From NCBI RefSeq assembly GCF_021395205.1, contig NZ_JAJVCS010000005.1:124001-188000 (forward strand): 64,000 bases of DNA. The letters run 5' to 3'. Both the position numbers and the translations under genes were made by a program. The notes under the pieces were generated by a model. The model did no database searches. It had not been told where the DNA came from and saw only the letters and a list, made by a program, of their open reading frames with translations. This document shows, piece by piece, positions 43,662 to 52,128 of the stretch (positions are counted from its first letter, which is position 1; each line of letters starts with the position of its first letter). This stretch comes from Polynucleobacter sp. IMCC 30228 (GTDB taxonomy: Bacteria; Pseudomonadota; Gammaproteobacteria; Burkholderiales; Burkholderiaceae).

Positions 43662-44027
43662 ATGATGAAAGCGCTAATCTTTTTTGGCCATGGGGCGCGT
43701 GATGCCCGCTGGCGTGAGCCGTTTGATCGCCTAAGTGCTTTATGGTGCGAGCAACAGCCGCAGGTTCCGAGTGCAGTAGCTTTCTTAGAAATGATGGAGC
43801 CAAATCTGGCAGAGGCAGTTGCTCAATTAGTGGGCCAAGGCGCTACTGCGATTCAAGTGATTCCGGTATTTTTTGGACAGGGCGGACATTTACGCAACGA
43901 TTTCCCCAAATTACTTGAGGCCTGCCAACTGCAATTTCCGCAAGCATCTTTAAGCGCTTCGTCGGCTGTTGGCGAAGACACTCAGGTCTTGCAAGCCATT
44001 ATCGATTTCAGTAGCCGAGCAATTTAA
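43662..44027 (+). CDS. cbiX: CbiX/SirB-type sirohydrochlorin chelatase, short form
   Basis: 121 residues. FFGHGARD with His10 and GQGGHLRNDFP with a second His near 77 are the metal-binding pair of the short CbiX form, which acts as a homodimer to insert Fe or Co into sirohydrochlorin. With CobA on the opposite strand this makes siroheme for the sulfite reductase at 45406. Two ATG codons start it. Its last 78 bases overlap the 3' end of cobA. Confidence 0.88.
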   Translation: MMKALIFFGHGARDARWREPFDRLSALWCEQQPQVPSAVAFLEMMEPNLAEAVAQLVGQGATAIQVIPVFFGQGGHLRNDFPKLLEACQLQFPQASLSASSAVGEDTQVLQAIIDFSSRAI

Positions 44028-44807
44028 GACGGCGTCTGCGGCTTGAATCTGCACTGGAGATTCTTGTCTACTTCTTAAAGCCTCACCAATCATGATTAAG
44101 AGCGGCGAATTACTGTTAAACCATGACTCGGATTGATGATCTGCAAGTTCAGCTAAAGTAGTAGTAAAGATGCGTTCGCGTGGAGTGCTGACAGATTCTA
44201 ATAAATGCACTGGTGTAGCAATAGAACGCCCTTGAGCAATTAATTCTTGGGCAATACTCGCCGCATCTTTGCGACCCATGTAATACACCAAGGTATCTGC
44301 AGTAGCATGTGCGTTGGGAAGGCTTGAAGTGGGTGCAATTTGCCCAACAGAGTCTGTGACTATATTACTTGCTTGCGCTTGAGTAATGAAGGCCACACTC
44401 CGAGCCACGCCACGCAAAGTTAACGATTGCTTAATGGCCGCTGCACCGGCGAGCGCAGCCGTAATACCTGGCACTACCTCAGTTGGCACCCCAGCCGCCT
44501 CTAGGGCGCGTAATTCTTCATCAGCACGGCCAAATAGCATGGGGTCGCCACCCTTTAAGCGCACCACAGTTTCATAACGCTGGGCAGCATCAACTAAACG
44601 CTTATTAATAAAACGTTGCGATGATGATAATTGCCCGCAGCGTTTACCGACTGGTACGAGAATCGCTTGGGGACACAAAGCAAGCATTTCAGGCTCAACA
44701 AAAGCATCATGAAACACAATTTGCGCGCGCGCTAATAAGTTCGCTCCGCGTACAGTAATTAAATCGGCAGCGCCGGGTCCTGCGCCAACTAAATATACCT
44801 TGCTCAC
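43950..44807 (-). CDS. cobA: Uroporphyrinogen-III C-methyltransferase
   Basis: 285 residues from a GTG start that overlaps the stop of the DUF934 gene. VYLVGAGPGAADLIT (about 4–18), VRLKGGDPMLFGRADEE and VPGITAALAGAA are the signature SAM-binding blocks of CobA. It methylates uroporphyrinogen III at C2 and C7 to give precorrin-2 for siroheme. No CysG-type oxidase/chelatase domain is attached; cbiX next door can chelate. The last gene of the cysI operon. The C-terminal 26 codons lie over cbiX. Confidence 0.93.
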   Translation of the reverse strand: MSKVYLVGAGPGAADLITVRGANLLARAQIVFHDAFVEPEMLALCPQAILVPVGKRCGQLSSSQRFINKRLVDAAQRYETVVRLKGGDPMLFGRADEELRALEAAGVPTEVVPGITAALAGAAAIKQSLTLRGVARSVAFITQAQASNIVTDSVGQIAPTSSLPNAHATADTLVYYMGRKDAASIAQELIAQGRSIATPVHLLESVSTPRERIFTTTLAELADHQSESWFNSNSPLLIMIGEALRSRQESPVQIQAADAVLNCSATEIDNGLQDLSVFANSRRSA

Positions 44808-45409
44808 TAAGCGGCCTGCAATTCTTCTTCAAGACAGTCATGCTTGGCTGCTTGAATAAGTTGACTTCGAGAATCGCGCCAGGCGTGTTGAAGGTTAACG
44901 CTGTAGAGCGAGAATTGTTTCAAGGCCAGGGTTTGATCTTGATCTGCGCGCAAAGAAAATTGATCGAAACCAACCCGACTCATTTGCCGTAGTTGATCGA
45001 TCAGCACATCTCCAATGGCTAAAATATTGCCTTGCCAATGCAAGCGCTCACGTAACAATGCGGCAGTACTATAGCCGCGGCCATCCGTAAAAATAGGGAA
45101 ATGAACAGCCACCAAAGGCCATGCTGATGCCTTTTTAATTACTGCAGCATGGGCGAGGACATCATCTGTGCCTGTAAACCACACTGCGATCTCACCGTGG
45201 GCAGTCCGCCTGGTGATCTCATTGTTGTTTCGATGTTCTAGCCACCAAGAGAAGGGAATGATCACCTTGCCTACCGCTGGGGGCAGGTCTGAACTAGTGT
45301 CTTGGTCTGACTTGTCTTCAGCTGACGGTAGGCCCCAAACAGTCCATTCATTCTGAATAAAAGTGGCGCGATGACCCAGGCGATATGCAATTAGCGCTGT
45401 AGCTTTCAT
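44807..45409 (-). CDS. DUF934 protein, sulfite reductase accessory
   Basis: 200 residues with VIIPFSWW, AVHFPIFTDGRGYSTAALLRER (in two parts) and the C-terminal FSLYSVNLQHAW, all typical of DUF934. Members are found directly after cysI-type reductases in Burkholderiales and other Proteobacteria and are thought to help sulfite reduction; no activity is proven to my knowledge. Its start overlaps cysI by four bases and its stop overlaps cobA by one, so all three are translated as one unit. Confidence 0.88.
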   Translation of the reverse strand: MKATALIAYRLGHRATFIQNEWTVWGLPSAEDKSDQDTSSDLPPAVGKVIIPFSWWLEHRNNNEITRRTAHGEIAVWFTGTDDVLAHAAVIKKASAWPLVAVHFPIFTDGRGYSTAALLRERLHWQGNILAIGDVLIDQLRQMSRVGFDQFSLRADQDQTLALKQFSLYSVNLQHAWRDSRSQLIQAAKHDCLEEELQAA

Positions 45410-47094
45410 ACAAGCTCCGCTGATAAGTTTTGCTTGAGGTATGCAGCAGTTTTAAATGGCGCAATACCTAAGCGACGATAGGTATCGATAAAACGCTCAT
45501 CACTCTGGCGTTCATTCACATACACTTTAAGAATGTCATCCATGACGGTAGGAATATCGAGCGCACCAAATGATGGCCCGATTACTTTGCCAATAGCAGC
45601 GTTTACACCTTGTTCACCGCCAAGCGTAATTTGATACCACTCTTCACCATCTTTATCGACGCCCAGAATTCCAATATTACCAACATGATGGTGCCCGCAA
45701 GAATTAATACATCCCGAAATGTTGACGGACAAATCACCTAAATCAAATAAATAATCTAGATTATCAAAGCGTTCTTGAATTGCTTTAGCAATAGGCAAAG
45801 ATTTAGCGTTCGCTAATGAGCAGAAATCACCACCAGGGCAAGCAATGATGTCAGTGAGTAAGCCAATATTAGGTAAAACTAGATTTGATTTTTTGGCTTC
45901 GCACCACAGGGCAAATAATTGACTTTGTTCGACATCAGCAAGCACTAAATTTTGTTCATGCGTTACCCGTAACTCACCAAAGCTATAGGTCTGCGCCAGC
46001 CCAGCAATAGCGCGCATTTGCTTGGCAGTCGCATCACCAGGAGCTTGTATGGCATGGGGTTTAAGGGAAAGTACGACGCTAGCATAGCCTGCTATTTGGT
46101 GGGCGCGTACGTTACGCTCGAGCCAACGCTGGAATGCTGGGCGTGAGCTTGTATCAGCTTGTGATGCAACCGTAGCTGAATCGAGTGATGGGAGTATTTG
46201 ATACGCTGGTTTAGTAAAGTGTTGTGCAACGCGTTGCCACTCGGCAGGGGTAAAGTTGTGATCACTCTCTTGAATTTGGCGCCATTCAATATTCACCTGG
46301 CGCGCAAACTCTTCCGGACTTAAGGCCTTCACTAAAATTTTGATGCGGGCTTTATAGAGATTATCGCGACGACCAAAGCGGTTATAAACCCGCAATAATG
46401 CCGTTAAATAGCTCGGTAATTTCTGCCAGGGTAAATTGGTGTGAACTAAATTACCTAGAATGGGCGTTCTACCCATTCCGCCACCGGCATAAATATCAGC
46501 CAGTATTTCACCATGATGATCTTTGTGTAATTGAATACCAACATCGTGACACAAGAGAACGGTGCGATCTTCTTTTGAGCCGTTGATGGCAAATTTAAAT
46601 TTGCGCGGTAAGAAGGCAAACTCTGGATGCAAAGTAGACCATTGCCGTAGTAGCTCACAGATTGGCCGTGGGTCGACGACTTCATCGGCAGCAACACCAG
46701 CAAAGGGGTCGCTGGTTATATTGCGGATGCAATTTCCCGAGGTTTGAATCGCATGCATTTCTACCTTAGCTAGATCAGCCAAAATATCTGGGGTCTTTTC
46801 AAGTTCAACCCAATTGAATTGGATATTTTGCCGGGTCGTGAAATGCCCATATCCTTGGTCGTAGCGATCGGCAATATCCGCTAAAGTAAGTAATTGCTTA
46901 CTACTTATAAGGCCATAGGGGATGGCAACGCGCAGCATATAAGCATGCCGCTGTAGATAAAGCCCATTTTGTAAGCGTAAAGGCCGAAACTCGCTTTCTG
47001 GCAGACTGCCATTAATGCGGCGTTCTACCTGGTCGCGGAATTGAATTACTCGCTCATCTATGAGGGCTTGGTCAATGGGGTCATATTGGTACAT
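45406..47094 (-). CDS. cysI: Nitrite/sulfite reductase haemoprotein (CysI-like)
   Basis: 562 residues. Two ferredoxin-like half domains and siroheme/4Fe-4S sites: CPGGDFC near 415–421 and GCINSCGHH near 460–468 supply the four Cys ligands, and YDQGYGHFTTRQNIQF near 87–102 is the N-terminal siroheme-binding block. It would reduce sulfite to sulfide (or nitrite to ammonia) with six electrons. The DUF934 and cobA partners favour sulfite. No cysJ, cysH or cysDN lies in the operon. An ATATAA-N8-TTATAT repeat lies about 40 bases upstream. Confidence 0.92.
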   Translation of the reverse strand: MYQYDPIDQALIDERVIQFRDQVERRINGSLPESEFRPLRLQNGLYLQRHAYMLRVAIPYGLISSKQLLTLADIADRYDQGYGHFTTRQNIQFNWVELEKTPDILADLAKVEMHAIQTSGNCIRNITSDPFAGVAADEVVDPRPICELLRQWSTLHPEFAFLPRKFKFAINGSKEDRTVLLCHDVGIQLHKDHHGEILADIYAGGGMGRTPILGNLVHTNLPWQKLPSYLTALLRVYNRFGRRDNLYKARIKILVKALSPEEFARQVNIEWRQIQESDHNFTPAEWQRVAQHFTKPAYQILPSLDSATVASQADTSSRPAFQRWLERNVRAHQIAGYASVVLSLKPHAIQAPGDATAKQMRAIAGLAQTYSFGELRVTHEQNLVLADVEQSQLFALWCEAKKSNLVLPNIGLLTDIIACPGGDFCSLANAKSLPIAKAIQERFDNLDYLFDLGDLSVNISGCINSCGHHHVGNIGILGVDKDGEEWYQITLGGEQGVNAAIGKVIGPSFGALDIPTVMDDILKVYVNERQSDERFIDTYRRLGIAPFKTAAYLKQNLSAELV

Positions 47095-47134
47095 AGGAAA
47101 GGATTGTCCTAGAACCTGCTTATTTCTTTAAATA

Positions 47135-47154
47135 ATATAAAGTTGATCTTATAT
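47135..47154. promoter_or_regulatory. Inverted repeat upstream of cysI, candidate operator
   Basis: A perfect 6-base inverted repeat, ATATAA-N8-TTATAT, lies 41 bases before the cysI start in the 155-base divergent region shared with the serine hydrolase gene. Spacing and position suit a LysR-type regulator of the CysB/Cbl kind, which would fit sulfur control, but the A+T-rich setting makes chance repeats possible. No clear −35/−10 pair is chosen. Confidence 0.35.
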
Positions 47155-47249
47155 ATCATTTTAGGTATATAGAGTTAGCCGATTTTTAATAACGGTTAGA
47201 ATCTAGCTAAATTCTTTTAATAATTAAGCGGCCAATACTCGGAGACCCC

Positions 47250-48530
47250 ATGAATTCAAAGTTCCTACTTAGTCTAATGACTTGCACCCTATTTGGAGCA
47301 TCGGGCATTTCTCATGCAGCTGGTAACACTCCGCCTTTGCCGATGGCTAATGCCCAGAGTCAAGGGGTCAGTGTTGATGGTATTAAACGAATCGATGCTT
47401 TCTTTGCCGATGAAATTGCCAACAATCGGATGCCAGGAGCAGTCTTAGCTGTGGCAAAAAATGGCAAGCTGGTGATCTATAAATCGTATGGCTTTTTAAA
47501 TAAGGCAACGAATACGCCAATGCCGCTCGACGCAATCTTTAATTTAGCTTCGATGACGAAAGTAATGGCCGCAGTGGGCGCGTTGACATTTTATGAAGAA
47601 GGCAAAATGCCTCTAAATGCACCAATTTCAAATTGGTATCCCCAAATGAAAGATATGAAAGTCGGTATCGTGGCTGCCGATGGCAGCTTGACCACGGTAC
47701 CAGCAAAGAATCCGATTACGATTCAAGATCTGATGCGCCATACCAATGGCTTAACTTATGGTGCACGCGGCAATTCTGCAGTACATAAATTATTTCCAAG
47801 TGCTTCGGTAACAGCAGCTTTTGATTACACCGGCCCAGAGTTTATGGATAAGCTTGCGACCATCCCCTTGCTCTATGAGCCAGGTACAGTATGGGATTAC
47901 GGTTTTGGTATTGACGTATTGGGTTTAATCGAGGAAAAAATTGCCAACAAACCTCTCGGTAGTGTGTTGCAAGAGCGGGTGTGGTCAAAAGTGGTGATGC
48001 CCGATACAAGCTTTCAGGTTGCTGATAACCAGCGTGCACGTTTAGCCCAACCCTTACCACTTGATCCAATGAGCGGGAAGCCACAGAAAATCAAAATTTT
48101 GACTGATAAGGTGAAATTTGATTGTGGTGGTTCTTGTGCATTTTCTACAGCAGGTGATTACATTCGTTTTGGCCAAATGATGCTGAATGGCGGTAGCCTA
48201 GATGGCAAGCGGGTGCTGGGCCCGCAGACCGTGGCATTTATGACATCGAACCATTTAAACAAAGACATCAAAAATTTAGTTGGTGGAACCGAGCCTGGAC
48301 GGGTTGGATATGGCTTTGGTTTGGGTGTGGCTGTGCGCATGGAGCGCGGTCTATCGGCGATTAATGGCAATGTTGGCGACTACACATGGAATGGTGCTAA
48401 TGGCACCCTTTTTTGGGTTGATCCCAAAGAGCAAATGGTCGTAGTGATGATGGCAGTTGCCCCAGGCGACATTCGTAAAATTCATCGTGAGAAAGTCAAC
48501 GCGTTAGTGTATGGCGCGCTCGAAAAATAA
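47250..48530 (+). CDS. Exported serine hydrolase, class C β-lactamase/esterase-like
   Basis: 426 residues with a signal peptide (cleavage near SHA-A, 22–24). The catalytic S101-M-T-K104 is in NLASMTK; the Tyr of the second motif is Y217 in WDYGFG, and GANGTLFWVDP near the end takes the place of the K/H-T/S-G motif. This is the β-lactamase/EstB/PBP4-like fold. Substrate may be an ester or D-amino-acid peptide; real β-lactamase activity is uncertain because the YxN motif is altered. GGAG ribosome site 7 bases before the ATG. Confidence 0.88.
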   Translation: MNSKFLLSLMTCTLFGASGISHAAGNTPPLPMANAQSQGVSVDGIKRIDAFFADEIANNRMPGAVLAVAKNGKLVIYKSYGFLNKATNTPMPLDAIFNLASMTKVMAAVGALTFYEEGKMPLNAPISNWYPQMKDMKVGIVAADGSLTTVPAKNPITIQDLMRHTNGLTYGARGNSAVHKLFPSASVTAAFDYTGPEFMDKLATIPLLYEPGTVWDYGFGIDVLGLIEEKIANKPLGSVLQERVWSKVVMPDTSFQVADNQRARLAQPLPLDPMSGKPQKIKILTDKVKFDCGGSCAFSTAGDYIRFGQMMLNGGSLDGKRVLGPQTVAFMTSNHLNKDIKNLVGGTEPGRVGYGFGLGVAVRMERGLSAINGNVGDYTWNGANGTLFWVDPKEQMVVVMMAVAPGDIRKIHREKVNALVYGALEK

Positions 48531-48806
48531 TTAAATTAAAGAAGCTGACACGGTGTTTTTTGCCGCTGCTTTTTCAATGGCTAGTGGGGCTTGGTTTTGA
48601 AAGATAAAAACCATCCCCAAAGTTAGAACTAAAAAGATGACTAGCAAAGATAGACCTAATTTCTTCACGAAATATGAGAGGGTATCCATATAAGCGGGAT
48701 CGTTGCGGCCAAAATAACGATCATAATTTTTCCACATATAGCGTCCCGCTATAACGGGCAGCACCATAAAGAGCGCCCCCAAAAAAACAGTTAACATAAT
48801 ATCCAT
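48531..48806 (-). CDS. Small two-helix membrane protein
   Basis: 91 residues with helices at about 4–24 and 48–71 and a charged segment WKNYDRYFGRNDPAY between them. No family recognised. It ends one base after the stop of the convergent serine hydrolase. ATG 48806 or the in-frame ATG three codons later may be the start. Hydrophobicity pattern and the charged loop look like a real inner-membrane protein rather than chance. Confidence 0.6.
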   Translation of the reverse strand: MDIMLTVFLGALFMVLPVIAGRYMWKNYDRYFGRNDPAYMDTLSYFVKKLGLSLLVIFLVLTLGMVFIFQNQAPLAIEKAAAKNTVSASLI

Positions 48807-48867
48807 AATTTTTAGTAGCTTTCATTACCCTGGCGTTATTTTTTGTTTATGCAAGGCGAACTGCCTA

Positions 48868-49788
48868 TTACGAGAAATCATAAAGCATCGCTGGATTATC
48901 GACCAGAATAGTTTCGCGTAAATGAGCATCACTGACCCAGTCGCCAAATAGATCACATAAGTCAGCATCATGGGGCATGGTGTTTTTTACCATCACATGG
49001 GGCCAATCACTACCCCAGACTAGTTGCTTTGCATTAGCGGCAATGACCGCATCATTAAAAGGGCGCATATCAGCATATAAGTCCGCAATTGCGCCTGTCT
49101 TGGTAGCAGCTGCTGATTGCGCAGAAATACGGTAGGGCCCTGTCATTTTGACCCAAGCCCGTTGATCTTTCATCAGGCTCAGTAGTCCTTGAAAGCCCGC
49201 ATTATGGATGCCGTGCTTGGCATGGCAATAACCAAAATGACCAAACACTAAGTCAACCGGAAAGTTCGCAAAGATAGAGGCTAACTGCGGATACGCATTC
49301 ACATGCATGAGTAATTCTAAGTGCCAGCCAAATGGCGCGATCTGTAGAGCTAAGCTTGTCAGCGCTTCAATCGGTAAGCTACCCGAAGGATCGGCGACAT
49401 CAACTAGATTGCAACGTAAACCACGTACTCCTACAGCATGTAATCGCTCGAGCTCTTTATCCTTCACCATCTTGCTATCGATTGGTAATACCGCTACGCC
49501 ACGCAAGTGCGTTGAATCCGTTTTTAGGGCATCAATGAGCGCGCGATTATCGGTGCCGTACACACTGGGTTGTACTAGCACCGCACGATCAACGCCTAAC
49601 ATCCGTAGCAGTGATCGATAGTCTTCTAGGCTGGCATCCGGAGGTGTGTAGATGCGCTCTTGAGCATACGGATATTGGGCTGCAGGGCCGCAGACATGGG
49701 CATGACAATCGACTGCGCCACGAGGAAATACACTCCGCGGGGAGCGTATTTCGCTAGCAGGTGCTTGACAAAGGGGGGCCGAATGCAC
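48868..49788 (-). CDS. Metal-dependent amidohydrolase, PDC hydrolase (LigI)-like
   Basis: 306 residues. VDCHAHVCGP near 25–34 gives the HxH metal site, FGHFGYCHA near 185 and WGSDWPHVM near 265 the further His/Asp residues of the Amidohydro_2 family; the YPYAQERIYTPPDA start matches the 2-pyrone-4,6-dicarboxylate hydrolase group. It begins with GTG, two bases after the stop of the Bug-type binding protein. The pair suggests uptake and hydrolysis of a carboxylated lactone or similar. Exact substrate unknown. Confidence 0.85.
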   Translation of the reverse strand: MHSAPLCQAPASEIRSPRSVFPRGAVDCHAHVCGPAAQYPYAQERIYTPPDASLEDYRSLLRMLGVDRAVLVQPSVYGTDNRALIDALKTDSTHLRGVAVLPIDSKMVKDKELERLHAVGVRGLRCNLVDVADPSGSLPIEALTSLALQIAPFGWHLELLMHVNAYPQLASIFANFPVDLVFGHFGYCHAKHGIHNAGFQGLLSLMKDQRAWVKMTGPYRISAQSAAATKTGAIADLYADMRPFNDAVIAANAKQLVWGSDWPHVMVKNTMPHDADLCDLFGDWVSDAHLRETILVDNPAMLYDFS

Positions 49789-49790
49789 GC

Positions 49791-50837
49791 TTATTGCGGC
49801 TCAATATTGGCGTCTTTCGCAATCCTTTGGTACTTCGTAATTTCACTATTTACAAATTTTTCAGTCTCAGCTAGATTCATCAACTTAATCGTAATACCGG
49901 CTTTTGCATAAGCAGTTTTAAGTTCGGGATCTTGTAAAGCGCGATTGATATCGGTATTGATTTTTTGTAGAACAGCTTTAGGCGTAGCAGAGGGCGCCCA
50001 AACGCCAACCCACAAACCAATTTCAAAATTGGGAAAGCCCTGTTCCGCAATGGTAGGTATCTCGGGCGCGGCTTCAGCTCGAGTAGCGCTAGTTACACCA
50101 AGCGCGCGTACTTTCCCCCCTTGAATTTGTGCAATTGCGGTTTGCAATGGCGCCATGTAATAGGCAGTTCTTCCCGAGATTGTTTCTTGGATTGCTTCAG
50201 GCGAGCCTTTATAGGGAACATGTAGCATCTTGATGCCCATGGTCTGATTAAAGTATTCAGCAGCAAGATGGGTTGAGCTTCCCACTCCTGCACTGGCAAA
50301 AGGCAGGATTCCGGGCTGAGCTTTGGCGGCATTGACTAAGTCTTTAATGGTTTTATAGGGGCTCTCTGCTGACACGACTAAGGCATAGGGACTATTTCCT
50401 AAAATATTGACGTCAGTTAGACTTTTAAGATCATAGGGTAACTTTTTATAAATAGCCGGATTAGCTGCATACGACGCTGACTGTACTAACAAGGTATACC
50501 CATCTGGTTCTGAATTCACGACTACACCAGTACCAATGAGGCCACCAGCACCTGGCCGGTTTTCAATAATGACTGGTTGCTTCCATATATCTGTCAGGGT
50601 TTTGGCAGCTATGCGCCCAGCGATATCGGCGCCTGAACCGGGGGTGAGGGGCACGATCATTTTGACCGTGCGCGTCGGGTAATTTTGGGCCTGAGCACTA
50701 GTGCTATATAAAGACAAGGCCGAAAGGGTAGCAACTGCACAAATCGAGCTAAAGGCAATGAGCAGAGTAAAAATACGTGGGGAAATCAAGCTAAAAGGCT
50801 TTATAGGGTTAGTTCTAGTGCAGTTGGAATGCTTCAT
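49791..50837 (-). CDS. Bug/TctC-type periplasmic solute-binding protein
   Basis: 348 residues with a long signal (helix about 20–42, cleavage AQA-Q near 50). The mature start YPTRTVKMIVPLTPGSGADI and the VIENRPGAGGLIG block are typical of Bug proteins, which bind carboxylates for tripartite tricarboxylate transporters. An excellent AAGGAGA ribosome site precedes the ATG. No TctA/TctB genes are near, common for these orphans. Upstream of the amidohydrolase with a two-base gap, so both likely serve one substrate. Confidence 0.93.
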   Translation of the reverse strand: MKHSNCTRTNPIKPFSLISPRIFTLLIAFSSICAVATLSALSLYSTSAQAQNYPTRTVKMIVPLTPGSGADIAGRIAAKTLTDIWKQPVIIENRPGAGGLIGTGVVVNSEPDGYTLLVQSASYAANPAIYKKLPYDLKSLTDVNILGNSPYALVVSAESPYKTIKDLVNAAKAQPGILPFASAGVGSSTHLAAEYFNQTMGIKMLHVPYKGSPEAIQETISGRTAYYMAPLQTAIAQIQGGKVRALGVTSATRAEAAPEIPTIAEQGFPNFEIGLWVGVWAPSATPKAVLQKINTDINRALQDPELKTAYAKAGITIKLMNLAETEKFVNSEITKYQRIAKDANIEPQ

Positions 50838-50925
50838 GCTATCTCCTTAGGGTTAGCCGTGCGGCGTAATTTATTGAGCTATTTTGAGTAAGATAATGAT
50901 CTAACTCTTTTTATTACCTCATTCT

Positions 50926-50931
50926 TATAAT
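50926..50931 (+). promoter_or_regulatory. Candidate −10 box for pcaD
   Basis: A perfect TATAAT, 28 bases before the pcaD start, in the 122-base gap diverging from the Bug-type gene. No good −35 hexamer is found at the usual distance, so an activator may be needed or the match may be chance. Confidence 0.35.
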
Positions 50932-50959
50932 CGTAAAGTATAGAACCTTAATTATTTCC

Positions 50960-51784
50960 ATGACAAATTCAGCTCAAACCACCAGCAAAACTAGCATAAA
51001 AGTGAACGGCATCGATATAGCTTATCGCTTCGATGGACCCGAAAACGGCCACGTTGTATTACTAAGTAATAGCCTCATGTCGAATTACGCTATGTGGGAT
51101 TGCACCATTCCCGCCTTGACTGATCGATATCGTACTTTGCGCTATGACACCCGTGGTCATGGTGGCTCTGGCATAACTAACGGACCTTACAGTATGGCGC
51201 AATTGGCAGATGACGCCATTGGTTTGTTAGACGCATTGCACATAGACAAAGTGCATTTCATTGGTTTATCAATGGGCGGCATGATTGGTCAGCAATTAGG
51301 TGCGCGTTTTCCAGAGCGAGTTTATTCGCTGTCATTGTGCGATACCGCAAGTGAGATGCCGCCGCGCAATTTGTGGGAGGAGCGCTTTGCAACGGCCAAG
51401 CATGAGGGCATAGCGGGGCTGATGCCTGGCACCCTAAAGCGCTGGTTTCTCGATGATTTTATTAATAGCTCACCAGCGGAAATTGAAAAGGTGCGGCAGA
51501 TGATTTTAGGGACTGGCGTTGAGGGCTATATCGCCTGCGGTAGTGCGGTACGGGATATGACGCATAGCGCGATGCTCTTAAAAATTAAAGCGCCAACCCT
51601 GGTGTTAACTGGTCGACAAGATCCAGCCTGTACCGTTGATCAAGCCACGGTACTGCATCGTTTAATTGAGCACTCTGAAATGATCATTATTGAAAATGCT
51701 GCGCATTTATCTAATATTGAACAGCCCGCTGCGTTTAATACCGCAATTCGCGGCTTTATAGATGGTGTTGACGATCGTCTTTAA
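50960..51784 (+). CDS. pcaD: 3-oxoadipate enol-lactonase-like α/β-hydrolase
   Basis: 274 residues. Oxyanion-side LSNSLMSNYAMWD near 33, YDTRGHGGSG, nucleophile Ser in GLSMGGMIGQQ (about 102–112), acid in LTGRQDPAC and His in NAAHLSNIEQP near the end. The RGHGGS and SMGGMIGQ blocks with length of about 260 match PcaD, which opens 3-oxoadipate enol-lactone in the β-ketoadipate pathway. No other pca genes are adjacent, so another lactone is possible. Confidence 0.82.
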   Translation: MTNSAQTTSKTSIKVNGIDIAYRFDGPENGHVVLLSNSLMSNYAMWDCTIPALTDRYRTLRYDTRGHGGSGITNGPYSMAQLADDAIGLLDALHIDKVHFIGLSMGGMIGQQLGARFPERVYSLSLCDTASEMPPRNLWEERFATAKHEGIAGLMPGTLKRWFLDDFINSSPAEIEKVRQMILGTGVEGYIACGSAVRDMTHSAMLLKIKAPTLVLTGRQDPACTVDQATVLHRLIEHSEMIIIENAAHLSNIEQPAAFNTAIRGFIDGVDDRL

Positions 51785-51795
51785 GTAAAAAAATC

Positions 51796-52026
51796 ATGAA
51801 AAAAACGGATCTATATAAAAATCAAGGGCTAGCAGTGGCCCACCAAATGAAAAATGCAACTAAAGCGAAGCAGCTTGGCAAAGCCGATACTTCAGCGCAA
51901 AAAAATGCACTCGCCAGAAAAAATCCTTTACTCGCATCCTTAATGGGCAAAACTGAGTCAGTAGTTAAGGTACATGTAGCTAAAGCAAGTACGACAAAAT
52001 CATCAGCAAAATTAAAATCAAAATAG
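51796..52026 (+). CDS. Small Lys-rich protein of unknown function
   Basis: 76 residues, highly basic, starting MKKTDLYKNQGLAVAHQM. This start resembles short conserved hypothetical proteins of Burkholderiales. KNPLLASLMGK in the middle is the only hydrophobic part; the tail is Ala/Lys/Ser-rich. 11 bases after pcaD on the same strand. A nucleic-acid-binding role would suit the charge but is only a guess. Confidence 0.6.
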   Translation: MKKTDLYKNQGLAVAHQMKNATKAKQLGKADTSAQKNALARKNPLLASLMGKTESVVKVHVAKASTTKSSAKLKSK

Positions 52027-52128
52027 AAAATAGAACCGCAATAGAAAATAAAATCGCTATTAATCAGTTTCAGTATTTAACTCTATAACTGACAGAGCGA
52101 TTTAAGTTTCTTGAAAGAGGGCTTCATC

